DNA from: Paraburkholderia sp. BCC1884
Lineage (GTDB): Bacteria > Pseudomonadota > Gammaproteobacteria > Burkholderiales > Burkholderiaceae
Reading direction: 5' to 3'
NCBI RefSeq assembly: GCF_900996225.1
Contig: NZ_CAAJGL010000068.1
Span: 1-64,000 of the forward strand
Length of the DNA stretch: 64,000 nucleotides
In this document: one piece after another, positions 28,465 through 37,449 of the stretch
How positions within the stretch are numbered: the stretch's first letter is position 1
How the letters are laid out: each line of letters starts with the position of its first letter
Translations under genes and position numbers: made by a program
The notes under the pieces: generated by a model
What the model was told of the DNA's origin: nothing
Seen by the model: only the letters and a program-made list of their open reading frames with translations
Database searches by the model: none

Positions 28465-29309
28465 TAAGTGTCCGATCGATCTACGCGTACAGGTCGTCGC
28501 TCGATATGGAGCGCGGAGGGACCGCGCCCCTCCGACGTAAGACGAGAGACGCGACGCTTGCGATCATGCTTATAGGAATGGCCTGCCTCGCGCAACCGGT
28601 GCTCGCGGCCTCGACTCAAAGCTCCCATGTCCGTGGGGCCACGCACGTCTTGATGATGGTTGGCGGAATCGCGGCAGACGAGAATGAAACCCCAGACACG
28701 GCAAACGCGCAGACCACTGAAAACACTGCTGAGCAAGATGTCTCAACCGAGGATGCCGGTAAGTCATCAATCGTGGTCCTGCCTGGACGGCCACTCTTGG
28801 AGGGCCCGGCATTCCCTGCAACTGTCGCCTCGCGCGTGTTGGCGCTCGCACCGCTAGTGCGCGAAGCCGCTCGCGCCGCCCAGATCGACAGCGCGCTGCT
28901 TATGGCAGTGATCGATGTCGAATCGGGTGGAAATCCCCAGGCAGTCTCGCCGAAAGGTGCAACAGGACTCATGCAACTGATGCCAGAAACGGGCGCGCGC
29001 AACGGTGCGTCGAATCTGTTCGATCCGCGCCAGAACGTCGCAGCGGGTGCGCGTTACCTGAGTCGACTAATGTCGCAATTCGGCAATGTGCAATTGGCGC
29101 TTGCCGCCTACAACGCCGGGGAAGGCGCTGTGCAGAAATATGGTGGGCAGATCCCGCCTTACGCGGAGACGATCGATTACGTGCCGCGCGTGCTGCAGCG
29201 CTACTGGCACTATCGGAACATAGATGCCGTGGCTGCGGGGAAGCTTCGAAGCGAATCAAGGAGTGGGCGCTTTCTCCTGGTCAGAGAAGACGCTGGTGGG
29301 ATTGATTGA
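28461..29309 (+). CDS. Lytic transglycosylase of the Tad operon (SLT domain)
   Basis: This 282-residue protein is coupled to the upstream gene (ATGA overlap). It has an N-terminal signal or anchor segment around residues 32-48 (ATLAIMLIGMACLAQPVLA) and a ~75-residue spacer. An SLT domain follows with catalytic Glu near 154 in VIDVESGGNPQAVSPKGATGLMQLMPETG, then DPRQNVAAGARYLSRLM and LALAAYNAGEGAV. It cleaves peptidoglycan, most likely to let the pilus machine pass through the wall. It is the last gene of the Tad operon and faces the minus-strand HPt gene 25 bp away. Confidence 0.92.
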   Translation: MISVRSIYAYRSSLDMERGGTAPLRRKTRDATLAIMLIGMACLAQPVLAASTQSSHVRGATHVLMMVGGIAADENETPDTANAQTTENTAEQDVSTEDAGKSSIVVLPGRPLLEGPAFPATVASRVLALAPLVREAARAAQIDSALLMAVIDVESGGNPQAVSPKGATGLMQLMPETGARNGASNLFDPRQNVAAGARYLSRLMSQFGNVQLALAAYNAGEGAVQKYGGQIPPYAETIDYVPRVLQRYWHYRNIDAVAAGKLRSESRSGRFLLVREDAGGID

Positions 29310-29334
29310 CCGAAGGCAATCCAAGGCGAGAGCC

Positions 29335-29736
29335 TCACGGATGCGCGGCAGAGTCGAACAGCTTTTGCAGTAGAGCCAGCAGATGCCCGAACGATTCGAC
29401 AATGCGGGGGAGATGGGATCGGGCGTCGTCGATCTCGCGTGCGCGGATGGCTGCTTCGAATCGCGACATCAGATCGATTAAGCGCGCCTCGTCGAGCATT
29501 CGTAGCGAACCTGTGATGCGATGGGACGCCGTCGCTGCAGCATCCCAGTTTGAAGCGTGAAATGCATCGAGCAATGCTTTGAGCGTGGCGGTGTCGGTAT
29601 CGATCAGCAAGCGAAGGAAAGGCGGCACGAATGTTTCGTCACCACCTACGAGTTCGAGTACTTTGCCGCCAAGCGCTTCTGTCGCCGAACTCGCGATCGA
29701 AAAGGATCGTTCAGAAGCTCGAATTTGCGGCCTCAT
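29335..29736 (-). CDS. Stand-alone HPt phosphotransfer protein
   Basis: This 133-residue all-helical protein has an HPt motif with candidate phospho-His at about residue 72 in ATASHRITGSLRM. Flanking helices begin LVGGDETFVPPFLRLLIDTDTATLKALLDAFH and run to LALLQKLFD. The usual G after the motif is replaced by D (RMLD), so it is somewhat divergent. It overlaps the regulator gene by 4 bp on the same strand, which suggests it phosphorylates that BvgA-like partner. It is the counterpart of the C-terminal domain of the protein at 6282-7352 in the mirror module. Confidence 0.8.
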   Translation of the reverse strand: MRPQIRASERSFSIASSATEALGGKVLELVGGDETFVPPFLRLLIDTDTATLKALLDAFHASNWDAAATASHRITGSLRMLDEARLIDLMSRFEAAIRAREIDDARSHLPRIVESFGHLLALLQKLFDSAAHP

Positions 29737-30374
29737 TGGGTCGAGGCGACGCGACAGCGTCGTGCAAAATCCACCAGTGCCACCAAGGAGTTAACGCTCA
29801 ACTTGTGCATGATCCTGGTCTTGTGGCTACTCACGGTTTTGTTACTGATGAACAGCGCATCCCCAATCGCCTTATTCGACAAACCCTTCGCCAGCATCTG
29901 CAAAATCACCAGTTCCTTATCGGATAACAGTTTAAGTTTGTCGTCTTCAGTGCGCGTTGCCGCGGCATGTCCCGCGCCTCCCGTATTCACGCTCATCGGA
30001 AACACCGAATAACCCGCCAACACCGCTTCCACGCCGCGCACAATTTCCTTGATGTCCTGCGATTTCCCGACGAATCCCTGAGCTCCCGCGCGCATCGCCC
30101 GCGCGGCGAACGTTGCGGGATCGTGCCCGGATAGCACCAGCACGCGGATCGACGGATGCGCGAGCTTCAAACGCGGGATCACATCGAGCCCGTTGATACG
30201 CGGAATGTCGAGATCGAGAATGGCGAGATCCGGTGTCAACTGGCGCGCCAGTTCGACAGCGACCTGTCCGTTATCCGCTTCGAACACTTCGGCAATGCCG
30301 AGCAGTTGAGAGAGTTGCGTCTTGATCACCAGCCGCATGGCGGGATGATCGTCGACAATCAGAATTGTGGTCAT
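29733..30374 (-). CDS. BvgA-like response regulator, second copy
   Basis: This 213-residue receiver-LuxR HTH regulator begins at ATG 30374, where the standard MTTILIVDDHP N-terminus follows a GGGAAA site; an upstream in-frame start at 30431 runs into the lipoprotein gene. Phospho-acceptor D54 is in LAILDLDIPRINGLDVI, a Lys follows in GFVGKSQDI, and the HTH region contains LSDKELVILQMLAKGLSNKAIGDALFISNKTVSSHKTRIMHKL. It is very similar in layout to the regulator at 7366-7974 and to Bordetella BvgA. It is 43 bp downstream of the lipoprotein gene and overlaps the HPt gene, so the three form one unit. Confidence 0.88.
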   Translation of the reverse strand: MTTILIVDDHPAMRLVIKTQLSQLLGIAEVFEADNGQVAVELARQLTPDLAILDLDIPRINGLDVIPRLKLAHPSIRVLVLSGHDPATFAARAMRAGAQGFVGKSQDIKEIVRGVEAVLAGYSVFPMSVNTGGAGHAAATRTEDDKLKLLSDKELVILQMLAKGLSNKAIGDALFISNKTVSSHKTRIMHKLSVNSLVALVDFARRCRVASTQ

Positions 30375-30417
30375 GAATATTTCCCGATAGGAAGTGAGCG
30401 AAGGACGTGAAACAGCA

Positions 30418-31476
30418 TCAGCTGCCGTCACGCAAAAATTCGATTTCCACGCGACGATTCGGCGCGAGGCAGCCGACTAACTGGTCACGCTTTCTCTGTG
30501 TGCAATCGACGATGGCATCAGCCTTGCCGCGTCCTTGTACGGACATCGGCAACGTGACGCCGCGACTGCGTAGATAGTGCTGGACGGTTTGCGCGCGCTG
30601 GAGGGACAGTTTCTGGTTGTACGCATCGTTGCCCAATCGATCCGTATAACCCTTAATAGTCAGGCCGCGAACATTCGTGACTTTCTGCAAACCCACTGCA
30701 ACCGCATCGAGTTGTGCCTTGCCGCGCGGCAGCATGGCCGCATCATCGCCGCCGGCAAAACGGAATGACGAATCGGCTCTTAGCGTCACTTTCTGCTCGA
30801 CAACCGGTGCGGCCGGTGTCGTCTTTTGCGATGCGCACTGAAACACCGTTTGGGCTGACTTCTGCAAACTGCTCTGAATACCCGGCAGCGTTTTTTCAGC
30901 GGCAGAAAAATTGCGGATCCACGCGTAGTGGCCGGCCTGCATCAATTGCACCTCGGCGCATGCCAGCGGCTGTTGCGCTTGCGCACAGCGCGCGGTCTCG
31001 GGATCGGATTTGATGACGTTGACGATCGCCCACAAGTCCGGGCGAACCGTGGAAACCGTGCGCAGTTCAGGATTCGCCGCCGACGGCGTCGTGCCGCTTT
31101 CCAGCCCCGCCACGATCACTGCAGCCTGGCCAACAGCCTCCTCGACGAAACCCCATTGATCGTGATGCTCCCGCTCCAGTCGAGCGGCGTCCACCCAGCA
31201 TTGCGCTTTCGCGTGGAAGTAGCTGCGCTTGTCGTCCGGCAAGGTGTCGAGTTGCTGCTGCAGCGTTTCAAGCGCCTGCGCCCGGTTCGCGATCGGAGCG
31301 TAGGTGTTGATCCACTCGGAAGTCGGCGCGCCGGCAGCGGCGCTCTGCGCCGCACCCAGGCCTCTTTGCAGCACCGTGGGGTCTTCAATACCCAGACCGT
31401 CGCGCGTGGCCTGCTGGCCTACGCAACCGGCAAGAGCCAGGGCGCACACCAACAGCGGCAATTTAATTTGATTCAT
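30418..31476 (-). CDS. OmpA-family outer-membrane lipoprotein, second copy
   Basis: The protein is 352 residues from the ATG at 31476, where MNQIKLPLLVCALALAGC gives a clean lipobox (LAGC); an in-frame ATG 36 bases upstream would spoil the signal. It has the same architecture as the protein at 8222-9304: a Cys-containing N-terminal region with TRDGLGIEDPTVLQ, CWVDAARLEREHHDQWGFVEEA and a C-terminal OmpA domain (SFRFAGGDDAAMLPRGKAQLDAVAVGLQ ... IKGYTDRLGNDAYNQKLSLQRAQTV). It likely docks to peptidoglycan and supports a surface structure, perhaps the Tad pilus. It heads the minus-strand unit with the regulator and HPt genes. Confidence 0.87.
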   Translation of the reverse strand: MNQIKLPLLVCALALAGCVGQQATRDGLGIEDPTVLQRGLGAAQSAAAGAPTSEWINTYAPIANRAQALETLQQQLDTLPDDKRSYFHAKAQCWVDAARLEREHHDQWGFVEEAVGQAAVIVAGLESGTTPSAANPELRTVSTVRPDLWAIVNVIKSDPETARCAQAQQPLACAEVQLMQAGHYAWIRNFSAAEKTLPGIQSSLQKSAQTVFQCASQKTTPAAPVVEQKVTLRADSSFRFAGGDDAAMLPRGKAQLDAVAVGLQKVTNVRGLTIKGYTDRLGNDAYNQKLSLQRAQTVQHYLRSRGVTLPMSVQGRGKADAIVDCTQRKRDQLVGCLAPNRRVEIEFLRDGS

Positions 31477-31704
31477 CGTTATGCTCAAATTATTCTCTTT
31501 TTGAAGAGTCATTGAGCATAGAGAAGCGTCGCCAGCGCTGGAATGGGAAGATTCCTAGAGTTCTGTCGTACGCGAGACTTCGAATCCGCCGAGTCCCATC
31601 GACTGAAGCCTTTGGCGACCGCAGAATTCAGACAATTTTCTTTGTCGACGCCCGAACCAGGACACCGCGCGCACCGCCGCGCTACAACTTCCCTTGGGCA
31701 GGCT

Positions 31705-34700
31705 TCACTTCAACCCGAAATCGACACGCGTAGTGGCGCCCTTGTCCTTGATGCCGTCGGCGTTGAGCTTTGGCGCGACGATGAACACGCGGCTGCTGTC
31801 GATCTTGCCGTCGAGATATTGCTGCACGCTCTGCGCCCGTTGCTGGGCAAGTTCGCGCAAGCTGGCGTCGTCGATCGGCGCGTTCGTGGCGATGGCGTGC
31901 TTCATGTCGTCGTCCGGCACACTCTTGGTCAGGCCGACAAAGTTTGTCGGCTTCTTGAAGTCGGCGGATTTGTAGGCCTTGGTCAGATACTTGTCGTAAT
32001 CCTTGGGGTCCACCGTGACGGTCGAGAGATCGACGCTCTCGCCGTTGCCCACCACGTCCTTGATCTTCTGCTGCTTGACGAGTTTATCGACGTACTGCGT
32101 ACGCAACGCGGGTTCGTCGACGGCCGGATCGACCCGGCCGATCAGATCCATGCGAACCGATGTCTTGTCGGCCAGCGCCTTCACGATCGTGTCGAGTTTG
32201 CTGATATCGGCATCCGTGAGTTTTGCCGAACCCGGCTCGAACTCGACATAGCCCAATTCCTCGCCGCTGCCGCCGAATGCGTTGGCGATCAGCGAGAACG
32301 GCGCGGTCACTGCCCTTTCCAACAAATTGAGCACCGCGTGCCAGATCAGACCGCCAATGCTGAACTCGGGGTTCGACAATGAGCCCGACACCGGCAGGTT
32401 CACATCGATTTCCCCGCGCGAATTTTTCAGTAGCGAGATCGCCAGACGCACCGGCAATTTAGTCGCGGTGTCGTTCTGGACATGATCGCCGAACGTCAGC
32501 TGATCGATGAACAGGTGATTGTTCGCGTTCAACTGATCGTTGTCGAGCTTGTAGTGCAGGTCGACGTTCAGCTTGCCTTTGGTAATCGGATAGCCGGCAT
32601 ATTTCGCCGAATACGGCGTGAGGTTGGTCAACTCGATGTCGTGAGCGCTCGCGGTCAGATCGAGCGCGGGCTTGGCAATCAACGGATTGACCGTGCCGCG
32701 AATCGACAGCGGTCCATTGGCGGCCAGTTTCGCGGCGATTTCGACCGGTGCGGCGGTGGTCGATTGCGTGCCGAACGCGCCGACCGTGCCTTGAATATCG
32801 ACCAGGTTGGCCGTGAAGTTCGGCTTGATGAAGTTGTCGGTGTAAGTCACGCGACCCTGCTGCAGCACCAGCTGCCCGAAGTGCAATTTCACCGGACTTT
32901 GCGGCGCGGTCGCGGCCGTCACCGTGGCGGGCGTCGCCGACGAGGCCGGCGCCACCACCGCCGGCGCCGCCGGTTGTGGCGTCAACGGCACGGGCTCGGC
33001 GCCGCTCTTGTCGCGCGTGAGCGACTTGGCGGTGCCGCTTTCTTGCGCCACGACATCTTTCAGGTTGAGCTTGCCTTGCGCGTCGAGCAGCACGCGTCCG
33101 TAGAACTTCGAGAACGTGACGCGTCCCGCGTCCACCACCGTACCGTGCTCGTCGTAATCCGCTTTGAGGTTCGACAAGGCAAGCGAGCCCCATCCGGCGA
33201 ACGGATCCGAGGTGGCCTTATCGAGCATGCGCACGTCGACGAGCGCCACGTCGCCGCGATAGCTCGCTTTCAACGCCTTCGCCTGACTCAGTTGAAGGTC
33301 GCCGCTCGCATTGAGCAGCGCGCTCGCGATCAATGCGTTCAGCTTGTCGCCGAAGTAAGGTTCGAAGGCCGCCGCATCGAGCCGGTTCGCGTTGACCTTG
33401 ACGGCCACCTTGAGCGGCGTCGCTGTGACGTCGCCTTTCACGCCGAGCGTGCCTTTCCTGTTCAGCGTGGCCTGCAGATCGATCGGCAGTGGATGGCTCA
33501 GGTCGTCGCTGATCTGCTGCACCTTCAGTTGCATCGGCGTGATGCTCAGCTTCACCGGGCGCGCGGTGGTGTTGTCGGTGAACTCGGCGGTGGCGTCTTT
33601 CAGGTTCAGTTCGCCGATCTTGTAGTGCCATGCGGGCCCTTCCGCCTGTGCCTTCCTGACGGCATGAATCGCCGTGCGCTGTTGCGCGACTTCGTGCTGA
33701 CCGGCAAGCGAGGCAAGATTGATGCTGCCGTCTTTCAAACGTTGTGCGTCCACCATCAAGCCAGTCGTGTCGACGCTCGTCACGTCGGCTGTGCGAGCGG
33801 CGACGTCGACCTGTTTGACCACCACCTGACCCTGCGCCAACGCGACCACCGGCGCCTTGCCGCCCCGTGCGGCAATCTTCACCGATTGCATATCGAGTTG
33901 CGTGTCCGAGACCATCACGGCCACGGGCGACTTCGCCCAGTTCGCACCGACATTCACCGTAGCCGACAGTGAGCCGTCGGTGATCTGCGCGGCCGTCGCC
34001 GTGTCGATATAAGGTTGCAGCAGCGGCAATTTCAACGACTTCAGATCGAGCCTGGCACTGGCCGTCCTGTCGACGAGACCGACCGCGCCGGCGGCGGCCA
34101 ACGAACCGCCGCCGTCCTTGAAGTCGGTGTTCAGCGTGTAGTGCGCGGGTGCGGTGGCGAGCGTCGAGAAATCGGTGAGCGAGACGGCCAGTTTCTGCAA
34201 GCCGAGATCGACCGGTCGCGAGGCGGCCTCGTCGTGAACGTTGACCGTGCCGTCGTTCAGCGCGAAACGCTTGATCGACAGATCCAGCGGTTGCGCGGGC
34301 TTTTCCGTGGCGGTTGCGCCAGAAGCCGCGACCGGCGCGCTCGCGGTGTTTTTGTCAGCCGCCGGTTGCGACGCGGGCGCCGATGCCGCAGCCTTGTCGG
34401 CAGTCGCGGGCGCAGGCGCGAACATCCGCTCGACGCTCAACACGCCGTCCTTGTCGCGCGTGAGACTGGCGCTCGGCGCGTCGATGCGGATCTCGTCGAA
34501 GTGATAGAGGCTCTTCAGCGGCTCCAGCGTCGCTGCGGCCACGTGGACTGCGCGCGCCGCGAAGAACGGTGCCTTGCCCTGATCCCGCACGTCCACGTCG
34601 TTCAGATCGACGGTGCCTGCCACGCGCAACGAAGGCGCGTCGTTCGAGATGACGAAGTTGAGCTTGAGATCCGTGGAAAGCTTGCCCGACTGCACGATCA

Positions 34701-35478
34701 CCGGCAGCCTGGTCGGCGCGTAGGACATGAGTCGCGGCACATCGAGCCCGTCGAAGCGCAGCGACACTTCCGACTCGCGCGACGCGGCAAACGGCTTGGT
34801 CTTGCCATCGATGGCAAGCGGACTGCCGTCGATCCGCGCCCGCAGCAAAGGCTCGACGAAGATATCGGTCTTGGAGGGCAGCGTCGCGATGAACGGAATG
34901 CCGAGCTTCCACTGATCGATCACGTGGGTGGCGCCGAGCAGCTTGTCGTCGAAGGTAATCTGGCCGTTTTCGAGCCGGATATTCGACACGGAAAACTGCG
35001 CGGGTTTGCTATCGGGCTTGGCCGGCTGCTTCGAAAATTTCTCGATCAGGTCGCTGAAATTGAAGCGCTGCGCATCGTAGCGAACGATATGAAAGCGCGG
35101 TGAATCGAGCTGCACTTCGTCGACGATCGGCGCCGCGCGAAACAGCGAACTCCACGACGCCTGCACGATGAGCCGCGAGATATCCACGAAGTCGCCCGCG
35201 CCGCCGCGCTCGCCGATGTGCACGCGGTCGGCTTCGAGTCGCAGCGTATAGGGATTGAGGGCAATGCGGCCAATCGTGGCCGGCCGGTCGAGTTGCTTGC
35301 TGAGTTGCTGTTCTGCGATGTGCCGGATCAGCGGCGGCGCAGCGAAAAAGCCGAGCAGACCGAACAATACGAGGAAGATCAGCAGACCGGTGATGCCACG
35401 CCGGGTGCGGCGCGACTGCGCGACATCGCGCACGGTCCGCATGGAAGATGCCAGTGAGGCTTTATTGAGGCTTGCCAT
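31705..35478 (-). CDS. Giant DUF748/AsmA-like envelope protein
   Basis: This protein is 1,257 residues, starting at ATG 35478 (MASLNKASL). One N-terminal transmembrane segment (GLLIFLVLFGLLGFFAAPPLI, ~residues 28-48) leads into a DUF748 region (LDRPATIGRIALNPYTLRLEADRVHIGE ... VDEVQLDSPRFHIVRYDAQRFNFSDLI). Long repetitive beta-rich repeats follow, typical of the AsmA/TamB/YhdP class. A second DUF748 block near the C-terminus (YPITKGKLNVDLHYKLDNDQLNANNHL) is followed by an OmpA-like tail (EFEPGSAKLTDADISKLDTIV). AsmA-like proteins span the periplasm and several are linked to phospholipid transport to the outer membrane. An Ala/Thr/Pro-rich insert sits near residues 365-410. Confidence 0.85.
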   Translation of the reverse strand: MASLNKASLASSMRTVRDVAQSRRTRRGITGLLIFLVLFGLLGFFAAPPLIRHIAEQQLSKQLDRPATIGRIALNPYTLRLEADRVHIGERGGAGDFVDISRLIVQASWSSLFRAAPIVDEVQLDSPRFHIVRYDAQRFNFSDLIEKFSKQPAKPDSKPAQFSVSNIRLENGQITFDDKLLGATHVIDQWKLGIPFIATLPSKTDIFVEPLLRARIDGSPLAIDGKTKPFAASRESEVSLRFDGLDVPRLMSYAPTRLPVIVQSGKLSTDLKLNFVISNDAPSLRVAGTVDLNDVDVRDQGKAPFFAARAVHVAAATLEPLKSLYHFDEIRIDAPSASLTRDKDGVLSVERMFAPAPATADKAAASAPASQPAADKNTASAPVAASGATATEKPAQPLDLSIKRFALNDGTVNVHDEAASRPVDLGLQKLAVSLTDFSTLATAPAHYTLNTDFKDGGGSLAAAGAVGLVDRTASARLDLKSLKLPLLQPYIDTATAAQITDGSLSATVNVGANWAKSPVAVMVSDTQLDMQSVKIAARGGKAPVVALAQGQVVVKQVDVAARTADVTSVDTTGLMVDAQRLKDGSINLASLAGQHEVAQQRTAIHAVRKAQAEGPAWHYKIGELNLKDATAEFTDNTTARPVKLSITPMQLKVQQISDDLSHPLPIDLQATLNRKGTLGVKGDVTATPLKVAVKVNANRLDAAAFEPYFGDKLNALIASALLNASGDLQLSQAKALKASYRGDVALVDVRMLDKATSDPFAGWGSLALSNLKADYDEHGTVVDAGRVTFSKFYGRVLLDAQGKLNLKDVVAQESGTAKSLTRDKSGAEPVPLTPQPAAPAVVAPASSATPATVTAATAPQSPVKLHFGQLVLQQGRVTYTDNFIKPNFTANLVDIQGTVGAFGTQSTTAAPVEIAAKLAANGPLSIRGTVNPLIAKPALDLTASAHDIELTNLTPYSAKYAGYPITKGKLNVDLHYKLDNDQLNANNHLFIDQLTFGDHVQNDTATKLPVRLAISLLKNSRGEIDVNLPVSGSLSNPEFSIGGLIWHAVLNLLERAVTAPFSLIANAFGGSGEELGYVEFEPGSAKLTDADISKLDTIVKALADKTSVRMDLIGRVDPAVDEPALRTQYVDKLVKQQKIKDVVGNGESVDLSTVTVDPKDYDKYLTKAYKSADFKKPTNFVGLTKSVPDDDMKHAIATNAPIDDASLRELAQQRAQSVQQYLDGKIDSSRVFIVAPKLNADGIKDKGATTRVDFGLK

Positions 35479-35612
35479 GCTCGGTCTTGGGTAATGCGGC
35501 GGCAAGCCCGCCGCGAAAACGAAAATCCCGCAAGCGGCAGTATAAGTCGTGAATCTTCGATGGGATAGGAATGTAAGCCGCGGCTTACACATTCATCCGC
35601 CCTACTGAGGAT

Positions 35613-35642
35613 ACGGTCCGCCGCGACGAAGCGGCGGACCGT
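35613..35642. terminator. Perfect 12-bp stem-loop between minus-strand genes
   Basis: ACGGTCCGCCGC pairs with GCGGCGGACCGT around a 6-base loop. No T-run follows on either strand; it may be a transcript-end hairpin for the lipoprotein gene at 35718. Confidence 0.45.
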
Positions 35643-35717
35643 TCAAGCTGGCTGCATCAGCCGCGCGTAACTGTCACATCACGGACGCATTTCGCCGATG
35701 CATTTCAACGACGTGCT

Positions 35718-37136
35718 TCATTGACGCACCACGGCCGGCGGTTGCCAGCTACCGTCGGTGGCTTGCGGCTTCGGGGCGTACAGACGCAACACCAGTTGCA
35801 GATCGGCGCGCGGCGCCGGTAGCCAGTTCGCGCTTTTGGCGCGAGCCGACGACACCGTCACGTCGAGCGAACCGTCGCGATTGCGGCGTGCCCCGTTGCG
35901 ATCGCCGACTGCCAGACGCGCCGGCGCGCTTTCGCCCAATGCGCCGTCCCTGGTATAAGCGGTGATCGACCAGAAGCCGCGCGCCGGCGGCAACTGGTTC
36001 GGCGCAAAGTGAATCACATAGCGGTTGGCGCCGTTGAGCGCATGACCGTCGCTATCCTGCGTCACGACCGCGCGCACTTCGTCGTCCTTCGTGCCGATGC
36101 CGGGCTGGACAGCCGCAGCGTAGGCGCGCATCGCGTAGTCGGGACCGTAGTTGCCGACGCCGTCGCCGAACCAGCTCCAACCGTTGCCGCTCAGCAGATT
36201 GGACGGCGGCGTAACCACGCGCTCGTGACCGTCGGCGAGACCGGCCGTGATGGCTTCGGGCGCGTTCGGCAACTTCACCGGTTCGTCCGGCGTCACGCCG
36301 AGGTCGGACAGGAATTTGAGCGCATGCGGATCGGCCGGAGTAGGCGGATTGTCGGGCAAGGCCTGGGCCAGGCGCGTGAAGAAACCGTTGGCGTCGAGCG
36401 CGGCGACCTGCGCAGCCGGCGTGCCGGAGGCGCCAATGGCGGCGTCGGCGGCATAGCTGTGCGGCGGCGTAATCGATGCCGAGCGCGTGTCGCCCGTGTA
36501 CACCGAGAGCGGCGCGACGCGAATGGCGCGCTGCAGCTTGCGCACCGCCGTCAGGTCGCGCGTTCCGTTCGACTGGATGCGTACGCTCACCCAGGCGTTG
36601 CGAGTCGGCACGTCGACGCGCTTCACGCCCTTGGGCAAGTCGCCCTGCCAGCCCGGACCGACAAAGGCGAGGGTTTGCGCCTTGATGCCGGCTGCACGGG
36701 TGGCGAACTGCGGCGCGGTCGACCACACCACATTGGTCCACATGTCGAGCAGGCGGGCGTCGACGTAACGGCCATGCGAGTCGGGCAAGGACACGATCAC
36801 GGGTTCGCTGCCGACGTCCAGCCAGCCGGTCGAGTCGAGCGTATCGAGGCTGGGCTGCATCGGATTGGCCGCGCCAATCGGCGGCAACGCCTGAGCGTGA
36901 CGCAACGTGTTGAGCGGCGCCTGGCCCGGGTCCGTGCCGACGGCGGCATCGCGCGCGACGCCCATCAACACCAGCGGATAGCCGAAGACGTACGAGTCGG
37001 CGACTTCGTCCTTGATCCAGCCCGTAGGTTTTTGTGTCAACGACGGTGCGGACGCGCAACCAGCCAGGAGTGCGAGGCCTGCGAACGATGCGCAGGTCCA
37101 ATGAAACGAAAACGGTTCTCGGCGATTTTTTATCAT
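35718..37136 (-). CDS. DUF1254/DUF1214 domain lipoprotein
   Basis: This 472-residue protein begins at ATG 37136, giving a lipoprotein signal with lipobox LAGC near residue 26 (CASFAGLALLAGC). The N-terminal half is DUF1254 (ADSYVFGYPLVLM, DTLDSTGWLDVGSEPVIVSLPDSHGRYVDARLLDMW). The C-terminal half is DUF1214 (NRYVIHFAPNQLPPARGFWSITAYTRDG ... SANWLPAPRADLQLVLRLYAP). The family is widespread and its biochemical role is unclear. The gene is single and divergent from the PaiB-like gene; no partner is evident. The frame continues 86 codons upstream without a better start. Confidence 0.87.
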   Translation of the reverse strand: MIKNRREPFSFHWTCASFAGLALLAGCASAPSLTQKPTGWIKDEVADSYVFGYPLVLMGVARDAAVGTDPGQAPLNTLRHAQALPPIGAANPMQPSLDTLDSTGWLDVGSEPVIVSLPDSHGRYVDARLLDMWTNVVWSTAPQFATRAAGIKAQTLAFVGPGWQGDLPKGVKRVDVPTRNAWVSVRIQSNGTRDLTAVRKLQRAIRVAPLSVYTGDTRSASITPPHSYAADAAIGASGTPAAQVAALDANGFFTRLAQALPDNPPTPADPHALKFLSDLGVTPDEPVKLPNAPEAITAGLADGHERVVTPPSNLLSGNGWSWFGDGVGNYGPDYAMRAYAAAVQPGIGTKDDEVRAVVTQDSDGHALNGANRYVIHFAPNQLPPARGFWSITAYTRDGALGESAPARLAVGDRNGARRNRDGSLDVTVSSARAKSANWLPAPRADLQLVLRLYAPKPQATDGSWQPPAVVRQ

Positions 37137-37449
37137 TCGTTCAGGTGGCGGAACGTGCGGTCCTAAGGGATACGTCGGCACGTAGCGATATCTGCGCTGC
37201 GTGGGTCTCCCAATACCCGGCGCAGCCAGTCCGCAGTTCGCGATGCCGACACCATCGGGTTGTATCGTATCCTTGCTCACCAGGCAAGCGCAAAGGCAGG
37301 AATTGCGCGTTGTCGCCCGCGCGCGCGGCCCATTTGCGGTACGGTTGACGCTTTTTGACGCACATCGCCGATAATTCGCGCGCGGTGGCCGCACGTCGCG
37401 GGCCGCCCACTATTTCTTGTCCCCCGCCCTTTTGTATCCGGAGCGCTTT

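Noticed and set aside
32482..33972. 496-codon plus-strand frame opposite the DUF748 gene
   Set aside because: It is an Arg-rich antisense shadow; the minus-strand frame has clear DUF748 motifs and a membrane anchor.
36009..37166. 385-codon plus-strand frame opposite the DUF1254 lipoprotein
   Set aside because: It is the complement of a gene with a clear lipoprotein signal and family motifs.
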